A DNA stretch of 64,000 bases, taken from positions 1-64,000 of the forward strand of contig JAGHQL010000026.1 in NCBI GenBank assembly GCA_020080175.1, read 5' to 3'. Positions 48,660-62,446 of the stretch are shown here, piece by piece. Below the pieces are notes generated by a model that had not been told where the DNA came from, ran no database searches, and saw nothing but the letters and a program-made list of their open reading frames with translations. The position numbers and the translations under genes are program-made. Position 1 is the stretch's first letter; every line of letters starts with the position of its first letter. The DNA is from Glutinoglossum americanum (Eukaryota > Ascomycota > Geoglossomycetes > Geoglossales > Geoglossaceae).

Positions 48660-50850
48660 GGTTGTCGCATCGGCGTTCATCGTTTTACTCTGTGTCTAAA
48701 TTGCAGCGTTGTCACCTTTGCCTTTTCTACCCCTAACCTCTTCAGAGTATTACGCCTCTGATCTTTACAGTCTATTCTGTGTTACCTGATGGAGGGCCTT
48801 TTCATGCTCTTCTTTGCTTGGTTGGAATGGGTGTAGTGGGCTCAGCTGGCACTATCAGATCAAGGTTGAAGTGATCTCCGAGTGAAGATGTGGCCATGTG
48901 GCACTCGAAGTCTTCCTCCGGATGACTAAGGTATCAATTGGACATCAATAGGTCTGCATGCTCTTTTGAGAGCGAGCGGACATTTACCCAGATCGAATTG
49001 TTGCTTCCCCTATGTCGGTGCTTTTGTGCAGGCAGCTTGTACTTCGTTGCAAAAACTCGTTTACTCCCACTTCTTCTCCGTTGGCGGGGGCTAATCCTAT
49101 TGTGCATTTTCTTATCCTCTTTTTTTTTCATGTCTGTTTCGGTAAGCAAATGTTGATACACAAAACAGACGCGGATGCGTGCATAGAGCCTCAATAAGTC
49201 TCATAAGGCGTTCTTCAAGTACAGGTGAATTGCTCTATCCCGAACTGATAGTTTGCTTCTCGCTAGGTAAGGTGTAGGGAAGATACGTAACCTAGCCGTT
49301 TGTATGGCACCACGCAAAGAGGTACAGTACTTAGGATTTAGGATTTAAGACCCAGGTGCAAATAGCAGACGCGGAGACCACCCATTCGATGGATAAAATC
49401 AGATTGGGATCCGCATCTCCGAGCACGATCTGGGGGTGTGATCGAGCTACAGTGGCAGGACCGACTGGGAAAATCAGGAATGCACTCTACATCCACGCTA
49501 CATTACAGTCCAGATAGATCCGACAATCGGCCAACGACAATTTGCATGTGCCCGGCCCGCTGGAAATCAAACACACAAACGTATATTGAGCTGTTTGAAT
49601 GGACAGGCGCGCGTGCATCTCCTCTTCCCCACGTTTCCTGTCTCCTGGACACCGGCCAAGGATCATGAAGGGGTGAACGCCAGGTTTAAAGCCGTTTCTT
49701 GGCTTGCAGCTGACACTATGACCACTCACAGTTGAGTGCCTTGAACAGGACTGACTAAAAGCCCGGCTGCTTCTCGCCCTTATAGCGTGGGACGCCAACC
49801 TTCTCTACACCTGCGACAACTTACCACAGGCTCTTCCGGCAACCAGAACGCGGAATGCGCATACATAAGAGGGATGTCGATCCCGGTTCCAGCACTGGAT
49901 GGTTGTGGAAAGAGGTTGTTGCCGACAATCAGTTTAGATGGAAGTCCTCGCAGAGAAAGGTGGATACATAGCACTGCGAAAAATGGGGTTTGCAATGTAT
50001 TCCGTCCCATCGGAGTCGGCCAATGAACTCCAGGCCATAGGAGATCGAGCTTCCGTATGAGGCACGAAGGCGTTTGTGGTACCGTGGATGAAGACATCAT
50101 AGGCCCGCTTACGCAACTCCCTGGACTTTCTTGGTTACCGAGTTACACAAGGCATGCCTAGCGCAAACTAACTGTTGTGGAGGTCTCATCGCATCCCACT
50201 TCTATCGATCTCCGCGACATCAGGAAGCAAGGGTGAAATCAGAATCTGCGAGGCAAGGGACGAACTCTGTGTTACTACCCCCATCTGCCTTAGCTCCTCG
50301 TCGGCGCCGCTTCTCTTGAGGAACCCATGGCGGGCCGAAGCACCCCCTAGATCAGAAAACATAGTTATCTGCTTTGTTGGGGAGGGATGTTGTTCTGCTA
50401 GCCCTCCTCTGATTGGCATTTGCCTTTTTGGCACCGAGTTCCCTAATGCCGCTTGCAACCTGTGAAGATCTAGCCAGCGGAAGTTGGGCTCAGGGTCGCT
50501 CCGCCTCATTAAGACATTGGCGCGATTCTCTCAGTACGATGCATGCAGGTGGCGTTTTGTCTCCTCATGGAATAGTTTGGGCCTAGCTATATCCTTCCCG
50601 GTATTATTTCCATTTCTTCTCAGGGGAGGACTTGTGGGCGACGTCTCCGCGCTTGCCTACGAGCGACGCGCCCTATATAAACTCCTCACCCTCATACCTT
50701 TCCTACTTGTCCCATCAACTCGTATCTCCTGCTTATTGTTCAGCAGGAGATTTGTTCTGCCTTAACCTGCCTGTGCTGCTTTACTTTACTTGTGAGAAGC
50801 ACGATATCCCCAAACTCTTCTTTACCCGCCTTTCTCGCGAGCATCGTGGA
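48660..50850. other. Long intergenic region
   Basis: About 2.2 kb has no recognised gene. There are several open frames on both strands (for example 49487-49798 minus and 50186-50509 minus), none with family resemblance. Two tandem TAGGATTTA-like copies occur near 49330. A C/T-rich stretch before 50851 probably serves the bHLH gene. Confidence 0.45.
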
Positions 50851-51507
50851 ATGGATAACCTGCCTCCTACAGATGCGTTGCCGTAAGTTGATCGGTTCTG
50901 TTCTTGTGATTATAACTGATCGGGAGGACGCTCTAGTCCTGTTGGGACACTCATTGAACAGGCCAACACATTGGAAGCCTCGTTAAGACCTTCGGAATAT
51001 GGAGAGCCTAGGCTTAAGTTACCTGCTTTCAACGCTGCAAACTTAGTTACACAGCCACCCTCATGCAGCTACCATAATTATTTCTCTACGGATATCTTAG
51101 ACCACGACTCTCAGCTGTGCCGTCCTGAGTTCATGGCATATTTGCGCCGATTGCCCGCCCCCAGATCACCAGATTCGGTAAGGGTCACGTTGACACCTCG
51201 TAGTCCTTCCATCGCCGAGAAGAACGGGCACGGTTTGCTCCGACTCTCAAAAGAATCGAGTGCCCCGATCAGCAATAGGGAACGGTCGAAGCGCCTCAAG
51301 CATACGAGGAAGGAACAAGACCGGCGGAGAAAGAATAAGGCTGAGACAGATCGTCTGAGGGGTACGGTTCCTGAGTGTGGCCCGCAAACACCCAAAGCGG
51401 AAGTTCTCGCCCGAGCGAATGATTACATCAACAGACTCGAACAGCAGCTCCAGGAAGCGACGGAAAAGGTAGGAGCCACGGAGGGTCGTCGGCCAGGTGT
51501 AGAATGA
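50851..51507 (+). CDS. Small basic helix-loop-helix transcription factor
   Basis: Exons 50851-50882 and 50937-51507 (ATAACTGAT branch site) give 200 residues starting MDNLPPTDALPPVGTLIEQ. Near the C-terminus is a bHLH domain. The basic part is KHTRKEQDRRRKNKAETD, helix 1 continues RLRGTVPE, and after a short loop helix 2 reads TPKAEVLARANDYINRLEQ. A short coiled-coil extension follows (QLQEATEKV). The basic region lacks the exact H-E-R triplet of E-box binders but keeps Glu and Arg. The acidic, Pro-rich N-terminus could be an activation region. The protein is short for a fungal bHLH regulator, and a target cannot be named. The start is inferred from the exon join. Confidence 0.72.
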
Positions 51508-52661
51508 TTTGTTGGGATATGGCGTCTAGGGTAGATGGCGCGATTCTCCTATGCGACTAAGCGTTCCCATTTGCTGTAACGACTCTGCTTGTTCATGGCC
51601 CGCCGACCGGTCGACTCTCCTTTCGAATCATATGATATTTTTGAACGCTACCGAATGGCGGCATGGTACATTTAACTACTCTATACGTTCTCAATCTGTT
51701 TTTTTCACGACGACATCTAGTCATGTAGGATACCAATCCTGTGGGCGTACTATATATGTGTCATATACGGGCGTAAATAAATGGATAAGTGTCGTCGCCT
51801 TGCTAGACTCGGGGAACATAGTACGCAGCAACATGCATTCCTTTGTCCTTTTATCTGTTATCCGGGAGGTCATGAACTCAATGATATTGGCGACGGTTAG
51901 GGCAATGCGCTGTAGTTCTGCTCCCCGGGATCAAATAAGCAATAGGGTATTATTATGTACGGATTGCCGCAGGGCCATCGCCCGGTAAATGCTGCATGCG
52001 CCATCCAAGACTATGCCTCGGTGTGGCAATAGTAGTGAACTATAACGCCATATGTTTGGTGCAAGTAAACCTTGTGCTGGAAAACACCAACTTCGCCCCG
52101 GCACATCCGCGGTTCGAACGCCTTGCTCAACGCACTTCCGAAATAATAGAAAACAAAAAATACTAGGTACCGACAACGCCCCCGATATATATAAACAAAA
52201 TGGAAAAAGTGATTAACTGATAAGGGGATCGGATACCGGCGCGGAAATCTACGACAAAGGACGTAGGATAGTACAAATACGAACCTTTTTTTACCTTTTT
52301 TTACCTTTTTTTTTTTTTCTTTCTCGGGCTGAGGAGGCTGTTGGGTAACCGGGCGGGTCTGGTTTAATAGAGCGTGAGTTATTCCCGTATTCGGAGTACC
52401 ACGATATGTCAGTGAAGTGACCTCCGAAGACCGAGGGTTTCAGTGCCAATGTTTTGAAGTCTCTCCGCCGCGGACTTGTTGCCGCTTGCAACATCGCTTA
52501 CTTGACACCATCCTGCTTGCTTGCCTTGGAGCCATATTGACCTGGAGCCGGCTTCCCGGTGAATCTGATCGGGGGCTCTTGGATATCCAGGCACAGTTCT
52601 TCCACTACTGCAACAACAACGCGGTACACGGGCTGGAAGCGCCAAAACACCATAACCCGTC
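51508..52661. other. Intergenic region
   Basis: About 1.15 kb has no recognised gene. A T-rich tract with three CCTTTTTTT repeats lies at 52284-52319. Confidence 0.45.
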
Positions 52662-55350
52662 ATGGGACGTCTTATAACGGTTGCCACGTGCAACCTCAAC
52701 CAGTGGGCTCTCGACTTTGAAGGCAACACAAATCGGATCATTGAAAGTATCAAGAAGGCAAAGGAAGCTGGCGCCAAGTTCAGAGTAGGTCCGGAACTCT
52801 CGATCATCTCCTTGAGCAAGACCTCTATACTGCTGGGAGATGCTTGAAAGGATATTAAAAGATACAGAGTGTTACGACATCCTTCTTGATATTGGCATGC
52901 CAGTACAGCACCGGAACATCCGCTACAATTGCCGTATCACCCGTCTAAACGGGAAGATTCTGTTGATACGGCCGAAGATGTGGTTGGAAAACAACGGAAA
53001 CTACTTCGAGCTGAGGCACCTCACGCCCTTTTTGCGTCCGCAAGTGCATAATAAATACCACTTACCCCGGAGGAACCAGAAGCCCCAGGGGGCAGTCCAT
53101 GTAACCTTTGGAGATGCGGTCATTTCTACTCCTGAAACGTGCATTGGTGCAGAGACATGCGTGGGGAATCATGAGAACATGCCGTACTGACTATGCTAAA
53201 CACGCAATCTAGCGCTTGGCTAGGAAGAACTCTTTACGCCCGACTCCTCCCATATTCATCTGAGCTTAGATAGCGTCGAGGTTATCAGCAATAGTAGCGA
53301 GCCTCACTTCACACTTCGAAAGCTAGACACTCGACTACAGCTCATCATGGAAGCAACCAAAAAAAACAGGTGGCGTATATCTATGCGAACCGGCGAGGCT
53401 GCGATGGGGACTGGCTCTACTATGATGGATGCGCTATGATTTTGGTGAACGGCGAGGTCGTAGCTCGAGGCTCGCAGTTCAGTCTCAACGGCGTCGAGGT
53501 CGTTACGGTCACGATAGATCTGGAGGAGGTGCGTGCGTACCGTTCTGCAATTTCTCGAGGCCTCCAAGCCGCCATGTCCGGAGCAAAATACGATAGGATA
53601 CAGACGGATTTCGAACTTGGCTCAGAAGAAGACGATTTAGATGTCGACCGGCGCCCCAGCCCCACGATGCAGCCCAGGTACCACTCACCCGAAGAGGAGA
53701 TTGCGCTTTGCGCGGGGGCATTCTTACAGGGCTATTTCAGACGGTGTGGCGCAGCCGGCTATCTTGTGCCTCTATCAGGAGGCATCGACTCTTGCGCGAC
53801 TGTGACCATGGTGTTTTCTATGTGCCGGCTTGTTATCGAGGCATGCGAAGCCGGGAATGGGAATGAGCAGGTTATCGCGGATGTCAAACGCCTAGCCAAA
53901 TGCACGGGAGGCAGCATCCCTACGACACCGCAAGGATCGTGCAACCGGCTCCTCCACACCATCTGTATGGGCATGTCCAAGCAGAGTCCTAAGGAGACAA
54001 GGTCACGAGCCAAAGACCTGTCAAATGCCCTTCATTCATACCATGTCGACCTAGATATCGATGATGTCTACCAAGCACAGCGGAACCTCATTATTAGCTC
54101 GTTGAACTTCCACCCAAAGTTCAAAGTTGAAGGAGGCATGAATGTGGAGAATTTAACGCTCCAGAATATTCAGGCGCGGTCGAGAATGGTCACTGGTAGG
54201 TCTCAGTTCCGGAATTTATGTGCTTGGCCGGGCGAAGGGTTGACGAGGGCTTACTAGCCTACGAATCCGCTCAGATATTGCCAACTACCCGCAAACGTCC
54301 CGGCGGAGGTAGTCTGCTAGCTCTTGGTAAGTGCCGACGAGAGCACTAGCCTATAGTTTCACATAAGTGCTGACAACTAAAAGGAAGCGCAAATGTCGGT
54401 GGTACGTACATTTGGAGTGCAAATACCAGGTCGTTGTCATTCTACTCGAATCAACCGAGTCATGCACACCGAGGCGTCAAGTATTACTCGGACGGCATTT
54501 CGTGGTGAAGACTTGGAGGCCCAAATGCAAGAGAACCCTAGCCGCGCCATTATTCTCTTCAGATTTGGTAGCATGCTAATATTTTGGTGTTAAGAATCTT
54601 TAAGAGGTTACCCCACGAAAGATGACTGCTCTTCGGTCGATATCGTATGGTCCCTCCCCTTTTCTGGAATTTCGCATGCTAACATCGCAAAGAACCCAAT
54701 CGGAAACAAGAGCGACCTCAAGCGCTTCATAGCTTGGGCAGAGAAGAACTTCAACCTCCCATGCCTCCATGAATTCCTTATGGCAGTGCCTACTGCTGAA
54801 CTCGAGCCCATTACAGAAAGGTCGGTCTAATCTACATAGATTGCAATCGACGCGGCTAACGAGGCGAAACAGCCACGACATATGACGAGTTGGTAAGTGT
54901 ACATACATGCTATTATGCCTAGCGCTAGGCTGATGGCAGCACGGACAACTTCCGGTCGACTTCGAAAGGTTTACAAGTTAGGTCCTTACGGTGTGTTCCG
55001 GCGACTGGTGCACGAATGGGGCAATGCCCAAAAGCGTGGATCTGACGACGATGCGCCTGTGTATAACCCACGCCAGGTTGCAGAGAAGATTAAGTGGTTC
55101 TTTCATTATTGTAAGTCATAGAAGCCCTGAAGCCCCACATTGAGTGCGAACATGATACTTATTGTACTCCATCCTGTAGATGCGATAAATAGGCGTAAGA
55201 TGACTACACTGACCCCGGCATTGCATTGCAATGACTACTCGCCGGACGATAACTATTTCAACCTAAGGCCGTTCTTGTGTCCGCCGTCCTGGAACAGCTG
55301 GGGTCCAAGAAAATCGATGAGCCGGAGAAGATCGAGAAGATAAGGAAGTG
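52662..55350 (+). pseudogene. QNS1: Degenerate glutamine-dependent NAD+ synthetase
   Basis: Intact QNS1 joins a glutaminase domain to an NAD+ synthetase domain and makes NAD+ from deamido-NAD+. This copy is collinear with it but broken. It starts well ([19 protein letters not shown]), then loses the EITGYG segment and changes frame twice before EMLERILKD near 52.84 kb. An intron (53152-53215) still joins the catalytic Cys to EELFTP. Another frame change lies near 53.37 kb, before YANRRGCDGDW. The ATP loop LPLSGGIDSCATV (53766-53804) is intact. From 54.24 to 54.69 kb stops and non-homologous sequence replace part of the synthetase. Family sequence then resumes (DLKRFIAWAEKNFNLP, RLRKVYKLGPYGVFRRLVH) to 55350. 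A working paralogue elsewhere is expected because NAD+ synthesis is essential. Assembly error is unlikely given so many faults. Confidence 0.82.
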
Positions 55351-55384
55351 AAAAAGGAGACCTCGAGGGTGGGGAAAGGAGCAG

Positions 55385-55925
55385 ACGTCAAGGCAACGGA
55401 TAAGGTTGGAAGGACGGCACCGCACCAGGCGGCCCAGAACGGGCACGAGGCGATAGTGCAGCTGCTGGATCGTCAATGATACTGCCAACCTCCCCGCCCT
55501 CGCATCCCTTATATATTGCTTTCCAACGCTCTTTCTGTTTCTAGAAGATTTGTCAGCTAATAATAGCGATAACGTTAATTATGTTTACACAGTTTACGTA
55601 ACCTTATTTTAAAATGCTCTGTAAGAATGCTGATATCTTACCAGTGTTATTATTTTGCCTTTTTTGAGGATATACAATTACTGCATTGCTGCAATGTACA
55701 ACTGCTAGTAGAGAAGGGGGACAATATCGAGACTAGGAAGATGTGAGAATTGACGCTATTACACACGGTGGCTATATATACGGGAATGAGGCGGCAGTGT
55801 GTATACTGCTGGAAGAGAGAGTCAATGTTGACATAAAAGACAATGTGGGAGTCACGTCGCCCTATAAGGCGGCTATAAAGGAGTAAGAGACTATAGCACG
55901 CCTGCCACTGGAGAACAAGGTCGAC
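55385..55925 (+). pseudogene. Ankyrin-repeat fragments
   Basis: Directly after the broken NAD+ synthetase, 55384-55480 reads GADVKATDKVGRTAPHQAA followed by QNGHEAIVQLLDRQ and a stop, an almost canonical ankyrin repeat. A second scrap at about 55775-55890 reads GNEAAVCILLEERVNVDIK and DNVGVTSPYKAAIKE, another repeat and a half. The stretch between them is AT-rich and non-coding. These look like the remains of a larger ankyrin-repeat gene, perhaps of the NACHT or heterokaryon-incompatibility type, but no such domain is left to prove it. Confidence 0.75.
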
Positions 55926-55939
55926 GTCAGTGCAGAGAA

Positions 55940-56674
55940 TCAATTTGGAGACTTCCGCCGCCCCCTTTTGGAACTTGTCTTTGGCGCCTCTTCTTCTACC
56001 TTTCTTTTCTTGCTCAGTGTTGGAACAGGAGGAGGCGGAGCAGGAACCACAAGATTCGACTCCGTTTTATGCTTCGTCGCCTTGCATCCCTCATTATCTC
56101 CGGGCTCGTCACAACAATCCCACACGAAACCTTCCGCATAGTCCGCGTCGTCCTCGAACGCATCGTACGGACCGTGACAGTTCACGTCATGGTCAGCCCA
56201 GAAATCCGAGTCGAAGTCGACAGTCTTGTCTCCTGGCGAATTGTTAGAAGCTGGTTACCTTTGTGAGGAAATTGGAGATCGATCACCTAGATGCCACAGA
56301 CAGTCACCTCGTTTGTTCAAGGTAACGTCAAATTCTTGACCGCAATTTTCGCATATTGCTATCCGAGCAGTATATTCCTCATCCCCAATTTCACGAGCGG
56401 GACTACGCTCCGACTCGCTTCCTTCGCTGTTCGCATGATCTTCTGAATCCGAATCAATATGGTAGCGCACGACATCCTTCCTTTGTACTAGCAACCGATC
56501 TTCCAACGAATGAATGACGGCCGGGAATTCCTGGCATAGGAATTTGAGCTCCTTACGAAGTAACTCGGCGCCAAGAGACTCAATGGCTTTCTTTAGCGTA
56601 TTGGGTATAGCTGGTTTGGCAGGCGGTCGAGCTCCATTCTTAACGGTTTTGGGAGGCTCAGTGGTTTTGGTCAT
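55940..56674 (-). CDS. Conserved fungal cysteine-rich protein
   Basis: Exons 56674-56287 and 56232-55940 give 226 residues. A helical N-terminal part (LKKAIESLGAELLRKELKF) and an acidic Ser-rich linker are followed by ICENCGQEFDVTLNKRGDC and LWHLGDKTVDFDSDFWADHD. Then comes VNCHGPYDAFED and EGFVWDCCDEPGDNEGCKA, TKHKTES. The Cys and His residues (CxxC, CLWH, DCH, CC, C, H) form a compact probable zinc-binding module that recurs in filamentous fungi in the same order. The C-terminus is basic (KKRKVEEEAPKTSSKRGRR), resembling a nuclear localisation signal. Function is unknown to me. The intron has a TTCTAAC branch site. Confidence 0.75.
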
Positions 56675-57419
56675 GATTAGTTTCTTAGTAGTCCAGGTGT
56701 CCTCGTTTGATTTGCAAGGTATAAGTGGTGTAGTTCACGTTTCTGCAGCGATTGATCCTATGAGGTTGAAAATGGACGTGAGGAAGTAAATCACGCGTGT
56801 TTTACCCTGTTAAAGGGGTTGATGCACAGGGGTGTACGCGCAGGTGACGCGGCATCAGGTGACTTAAGATTTGTTGGAATGTTCAGGCTTAAAAACTTTT
56901 TAAAGTTTTTAATATTAAAATATTTTTATATAACTTTAGTATTAAGGATTCTTATAGACTTTATATCCTATAAAAAAACTCTTCCAAGTTCCTAAAAGAA
57001 AACTTACGTTATTACTTAAATTTAATTGTTATTTTAATTTTAAATTACTTATCTCTATTCTCACTTTTTTAAAAAAAAAAAAAACAGGGTCATTGCCCTG
57101 CATTCTACATGCATAAAGTAAAATATCACTCTTTTGACCCCCACTATTCGTGTATAAAAACCATAAAATATGTAAAAAGGCGATCGGAGCGGCTCGGAGC
57201 TTGCCACGCATACTAGACAAGTTTCAAATCCCGAAATCCTATCAACCTGCTGACAAAGGGCTTATGTGAGCTACTAGCCACTCTGCGGGGTCTTCACAGG
57301 ATAAAACACCAAGTAAGTACCTGGATGGAGGGGTGTAGCGACGACAAGTAACCTAACGCCTCAACTGCTTGAGCGGCCATCCGTGCTAACTTGCCATTTT
57401 ATCATATTTACCAACCCAA
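56675..57419. other. Intergenic region with an AT-rich island
   Basis: 56880-57080 is strongly AT-rich with no legible coding remnant, flanked by ordinary-composition DNA. It could be a RIP-decayed repeat too eroded to classify. Confidence 0.5.
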
Positions 57420-59206
57420 ATGGCAAGATCCTACTTCAGCTACGGTCTATCGAGACCATATCCCTTCGTATGGTTTACCCCAGTCGTGATGGTGGGTGGG
57501 CTGTTGTTTACTATTTTCTTCTCTTTTGTCAATATCGCCGCTAACGGCTATATTTTGAGGTACCGGTGCTTGCTGTTGGGTTACTTGGGATGACAAAACT
57601 GACCTCGTTCCAGTGTCATGTACACGACGAACCCAAATCAGACCTTCCCGCAGGCTCAATGGTTGAAGGCTTGGCCTTTCAGGCTTGCTAATAAAGTTAG
57701 TTGAGCCTTCCCAAACAACTTCTCATATTCTCAAGAATTTCTTCAGGTTTCGGCCGCATGTCAGACGCGCGACATTGCCATCGGTTCCGGTGCGACATCC
57801 CTATAAAGGAAACTAGAACTTGCCACTGAAGACTAATCCTATGACCTAGAATTCTTCACCGACAAACTCAGTTTATCCTACACTCTCGCATCCGTGTGGC
57901 AGCCGTCCGCCTCTGGAGACCAGATCCTATCGTCCTTGAGCTATTTCCATAATACACTGGAAGACTGCTATATTAATGAAATACAAATCGAGCTGCTTGC
58001 TGAGGATCGAACGGCAGTGCAATTTGGTCGGAGTCAATGGGGGCCGAAGATATCAGTAAGAAGCCCCGTCGAGCCGAATGGCTAAACCTCAAGGCTAATT
58101 TTGCCCAGGCATCGGCAACCTGTTCAATAACCAACGCTGTTGGGCTTACTAAGTTTAACCTTAGTACTGAGTACGATCTTCTCCCAGCGACCGGAAATGG
58201 CCAGCAGAAATCTTTCCTAAAACTCGACTCTAAGGAAAAGGCGAGCCTTTGGTGGGGCGCCTCCCTGCTGTCAGTTGCACATGTCTTGCTATGATCTAGG
58301 CCACCGCTCATAGGGTTTTTAGATCAATGTACTGGATTCAGCTAGCTCAAAGAGCGCAAGACATTAGAGATGAATCTATAGACCTTCACCGTATTGTCAT
58401 TCGGAAAGGCTCTATCAGTCTGTCATACCTTTTTTTTATTATACTGCCACTCGGACTAACGCAGCGGCCAAGATCTCATACCCCGCCCAGACCACGATAT
58501 CGCAAGCCTCGACTTCTTCCTAGCCAAATATTACTTCATCACGCAAACAGATCCCACCGGAAAGGTCCCCATCTATAATAACGATGATGCTGATAATACT
58601 GGTCTTAGCGAATGGAACAAAACCAAAAAGTATCCAAATGTGTGGGACGTCACTGATATCTACGGTAAATCCCTCTACTCTGCCGTCCTGGCAGACTTAG
58701 GCCAAGCCTCGCCACCAAATATTCTTTTAGACTCGGGCTCCGCAGTGCTGCAAGAGTACACGAAAGATTTCGCCAATTTGAAATGGATTGTGCATGCGGA
58801 GCCTGGGCCGGCACGGGAGAGCTTCAGCGACTTGAAGGCCAGAGGGCAGACGGGCTCACTATCGATCAAGCCATCCACGATTTATCAGGAGTACCTTTGC
58901 CAGGTACCGCAACGCAAGTCCCCGGGCTCGTTAATCATTGCGGTAATTGTTGCAGACTTGGTATTCTTGCAGACGCTGTGGAGGATCCTTAACCTAACCG
59001 CGACATGGTACGTGGAGAAGAGGTATCCGATGGCGAAGTACTGCGAAGGGAGTATCAGGTTGTTGGGAAACGAGGAAAAGAATAACCTATTGAAGGATGG
59101 CGATAGCTTAACAAGGGAGAGTATGGAAGAAGAGAAAGAGGAGAGAGAAGACTTGCGATCAGGAGGCTTGTTCAGAGGCGTGTATCAAAAGTTGTTGCCC
59201 CGCTAG
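57420..59206 (+). CDS. Conserved fungal two-pass membrane protein
   Basis: Seven exons, 57420-57559, 57614-57695, 57747-57789, 57850-58055, 58109-58269, 58323-58421 and 58465-59206, join in phase to 490 residues. An N-terminal helix (WFTPVVMVGGLLFTIFFSFV) follows GLSRPYPF. A long extracytoplasmic region contains AQWLKAWPF, EFFTDKLSLSYTLASVWQP, LEDCYINEIQIELLAEDRT and EKASLWWGASLLSMYWIQL. A second helix near the C-terminus (GSLIIAVIVADLVFLQTLW) precedes an acidic cytosolic tail. The pattern matches a family frequent in basidiomycetes and ascomycetes for which I know no function. Read unspliced the locus looks full of stops, but each is removed by a plausible intron. Donors GTGCGA, GTCAGT and GTCATA make automatic calling difficult. 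Confidence 0.72.
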
Positions 59207-60263
59207 TAATTTGAGAGTACCAAACTTTAGTGGTCTCGCCCAGGACTCAGGTAGAGCTGCCCTCTATTTATTTTAACGAAGCGACCTATTAGACAAGTTT
59301 AATATACCCACTTTTCATGTTGAATCAACTCCGTGTTTGTCACTTCTCAATTATACCATGACCTTTGGGGGGCGTGGCTGTTTCTATTCCTTTGCAAGAC
59401 ATTTCAGAGGTAGTTTTAGCATACTGATTAAAGTTGCGAGTTACAGATTTGTAAGCCAAAAAAATATAGTAATATCATGAGTTTATTTTATAATACTAAT
59501 ATTATTTACTTTATTTAATTATTAGATCTACTAATTCACTTTTTGATATATTATATTATATAAAAAATTTTTAATTTTTTATTCTATTATTAAATAATAA
59601 GTTTATTCTTTTAATAGTATTTTCTTATTTATAATAATAAAATACTAATATTATTTATCTTACTTTATATATTTTTTTAATAATATTCTTTTCTTAATAT
59701 ATATTAACTTCATAGCTTCTAACTGCAACTACTCCTAGCAGCTCTTTTACTGTGAGTACCTTTTTACTTATAAAAGTAAAAACTTGGGAAAGATTGAAAT
59801 TGGAGGACAGTCGGACCAGAGGGGGACTTAACTCCCCTTATTTCTAGCGCTGGGCTCATTTTCACCAGACTATGTTTGGAGCGTCAACGCAGGATGTTGG
59901 GAATGCTCAGGATGAAATAGAAGGGAATGCTCGCACGAGCTTAGATTGAACACAGGGTGAGCATCACCTCGGCTCGCCCTGCTCGCCCTTTAAAGTGGCG
60001 CCAAGAGGGTGAGTGAAGGAATTACGGATTTCTTTTTCTTTTACTGCCAAGACTCGATAATTTCCTCCGATCGGATCTTCTCCCTTTCCCTAATCCGTAA
60101 CCTCCACGATCATACTGCGCCTCAATATCATCCCCAGTCCCATTTACGACTCCTCTCCGTCGACCGTCGCCGTGGAGTCTCTTGCCATTGGGCCGCCAGT
60201 CACCTTCTCGGCGGATTGGAAGTGCTAGGCTCAACAACAGCTTTCGGACGTTCCCCCGTCAGC
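59207..60263. other. Intergenic region with an AT-rich island
   Basis: 59455-59715 is almost pure A/T and holds a direct repeat (AATACTAATATTATTTA at about 59494 and 59640). It could be the remnant of a RIP-mutated repeat. The remainder is probably the promoter of MNN9. Confidence 0.5.
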
Positions 60264-61771
<1,508 letters not shown>

Positions 61772-62446
61772 ACATGATTTTTAGCGTTAGTAGTACTGTA
61801 ACAAGCAGGCGGTACATGGTGTTTCTCTTGTCTGCAAGTGTGCGGCCAGCGGGAAGTTGGAGATCGCACCACCCTTGTAAGCGGGTGTGAATTTCCGAAA
61901 GAAAAATATCCCTTTCTCCGATGGCATTCAGGGCATTGTGTAGTAGATTCGGAGTCAATTTTCTATTGTCAGTTCTGGGTTGTCCTTCAGGGCTTTCTAT
62001 TTAAAACGGGCAGAGTAGAAGGCTGCTTGCCCTATAGAGAAAGACATTGGGCATCCGTATAATCGCTTTGGTTACTTGGGCTTTGTATTCTTTGAGCTGG
62101 ACACGCTCGATATTTCCTCTCCTTGATTCGGAGCCCTGGCAACCCCTTCTATGTCATCTATTCATCCATCCCGTTCTATGTACGTACCTCTGATAGGTTT
62201 TTCTTTCACTTCTTTTTCATTTTTTTTTTTTTTTTTGGTTGGGGGGAATCTCGTATCCGGCATAATCCTCTGCGACTCTGACCCGATGGACTTTGTGCTC
62301 CTGTATATAGTCTAATAGACCAGCAAGCGCGAAAATCTTCACATGATAATGAAATGCTTAGGACAACGCAATTTGTGAGTCAGGATATGGGACTGATGGC
62401 TCGCCAGTATCACAAGAACTAGCAAGAGGTGGGGGGGATCAAGAGT
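61772..62446. other. Convergent intergenic region
   Basis: This 675-bp spacer lies between MNN9 and SPF45. It contains a T17 tract near 62220. No gene was recognised. Confidence 0.45.

Noticed and set aside
53152-53215. Apparent stop after the glutaminase cysteine in the NAD+ synthetase copy taken as a break.
   Set aside because: The segment has intron ends and a branch-like site, and its removal restores C-EELFTP, so it is an intron rather than damage.
57420-59206. Membrane protein gene first looked like a pseudogene full of stops.
   Set aside because: Every stop and frame change is removed by introns with GT..AG ends, and the joined exons keep phase throughout and match the remembered family blocks.
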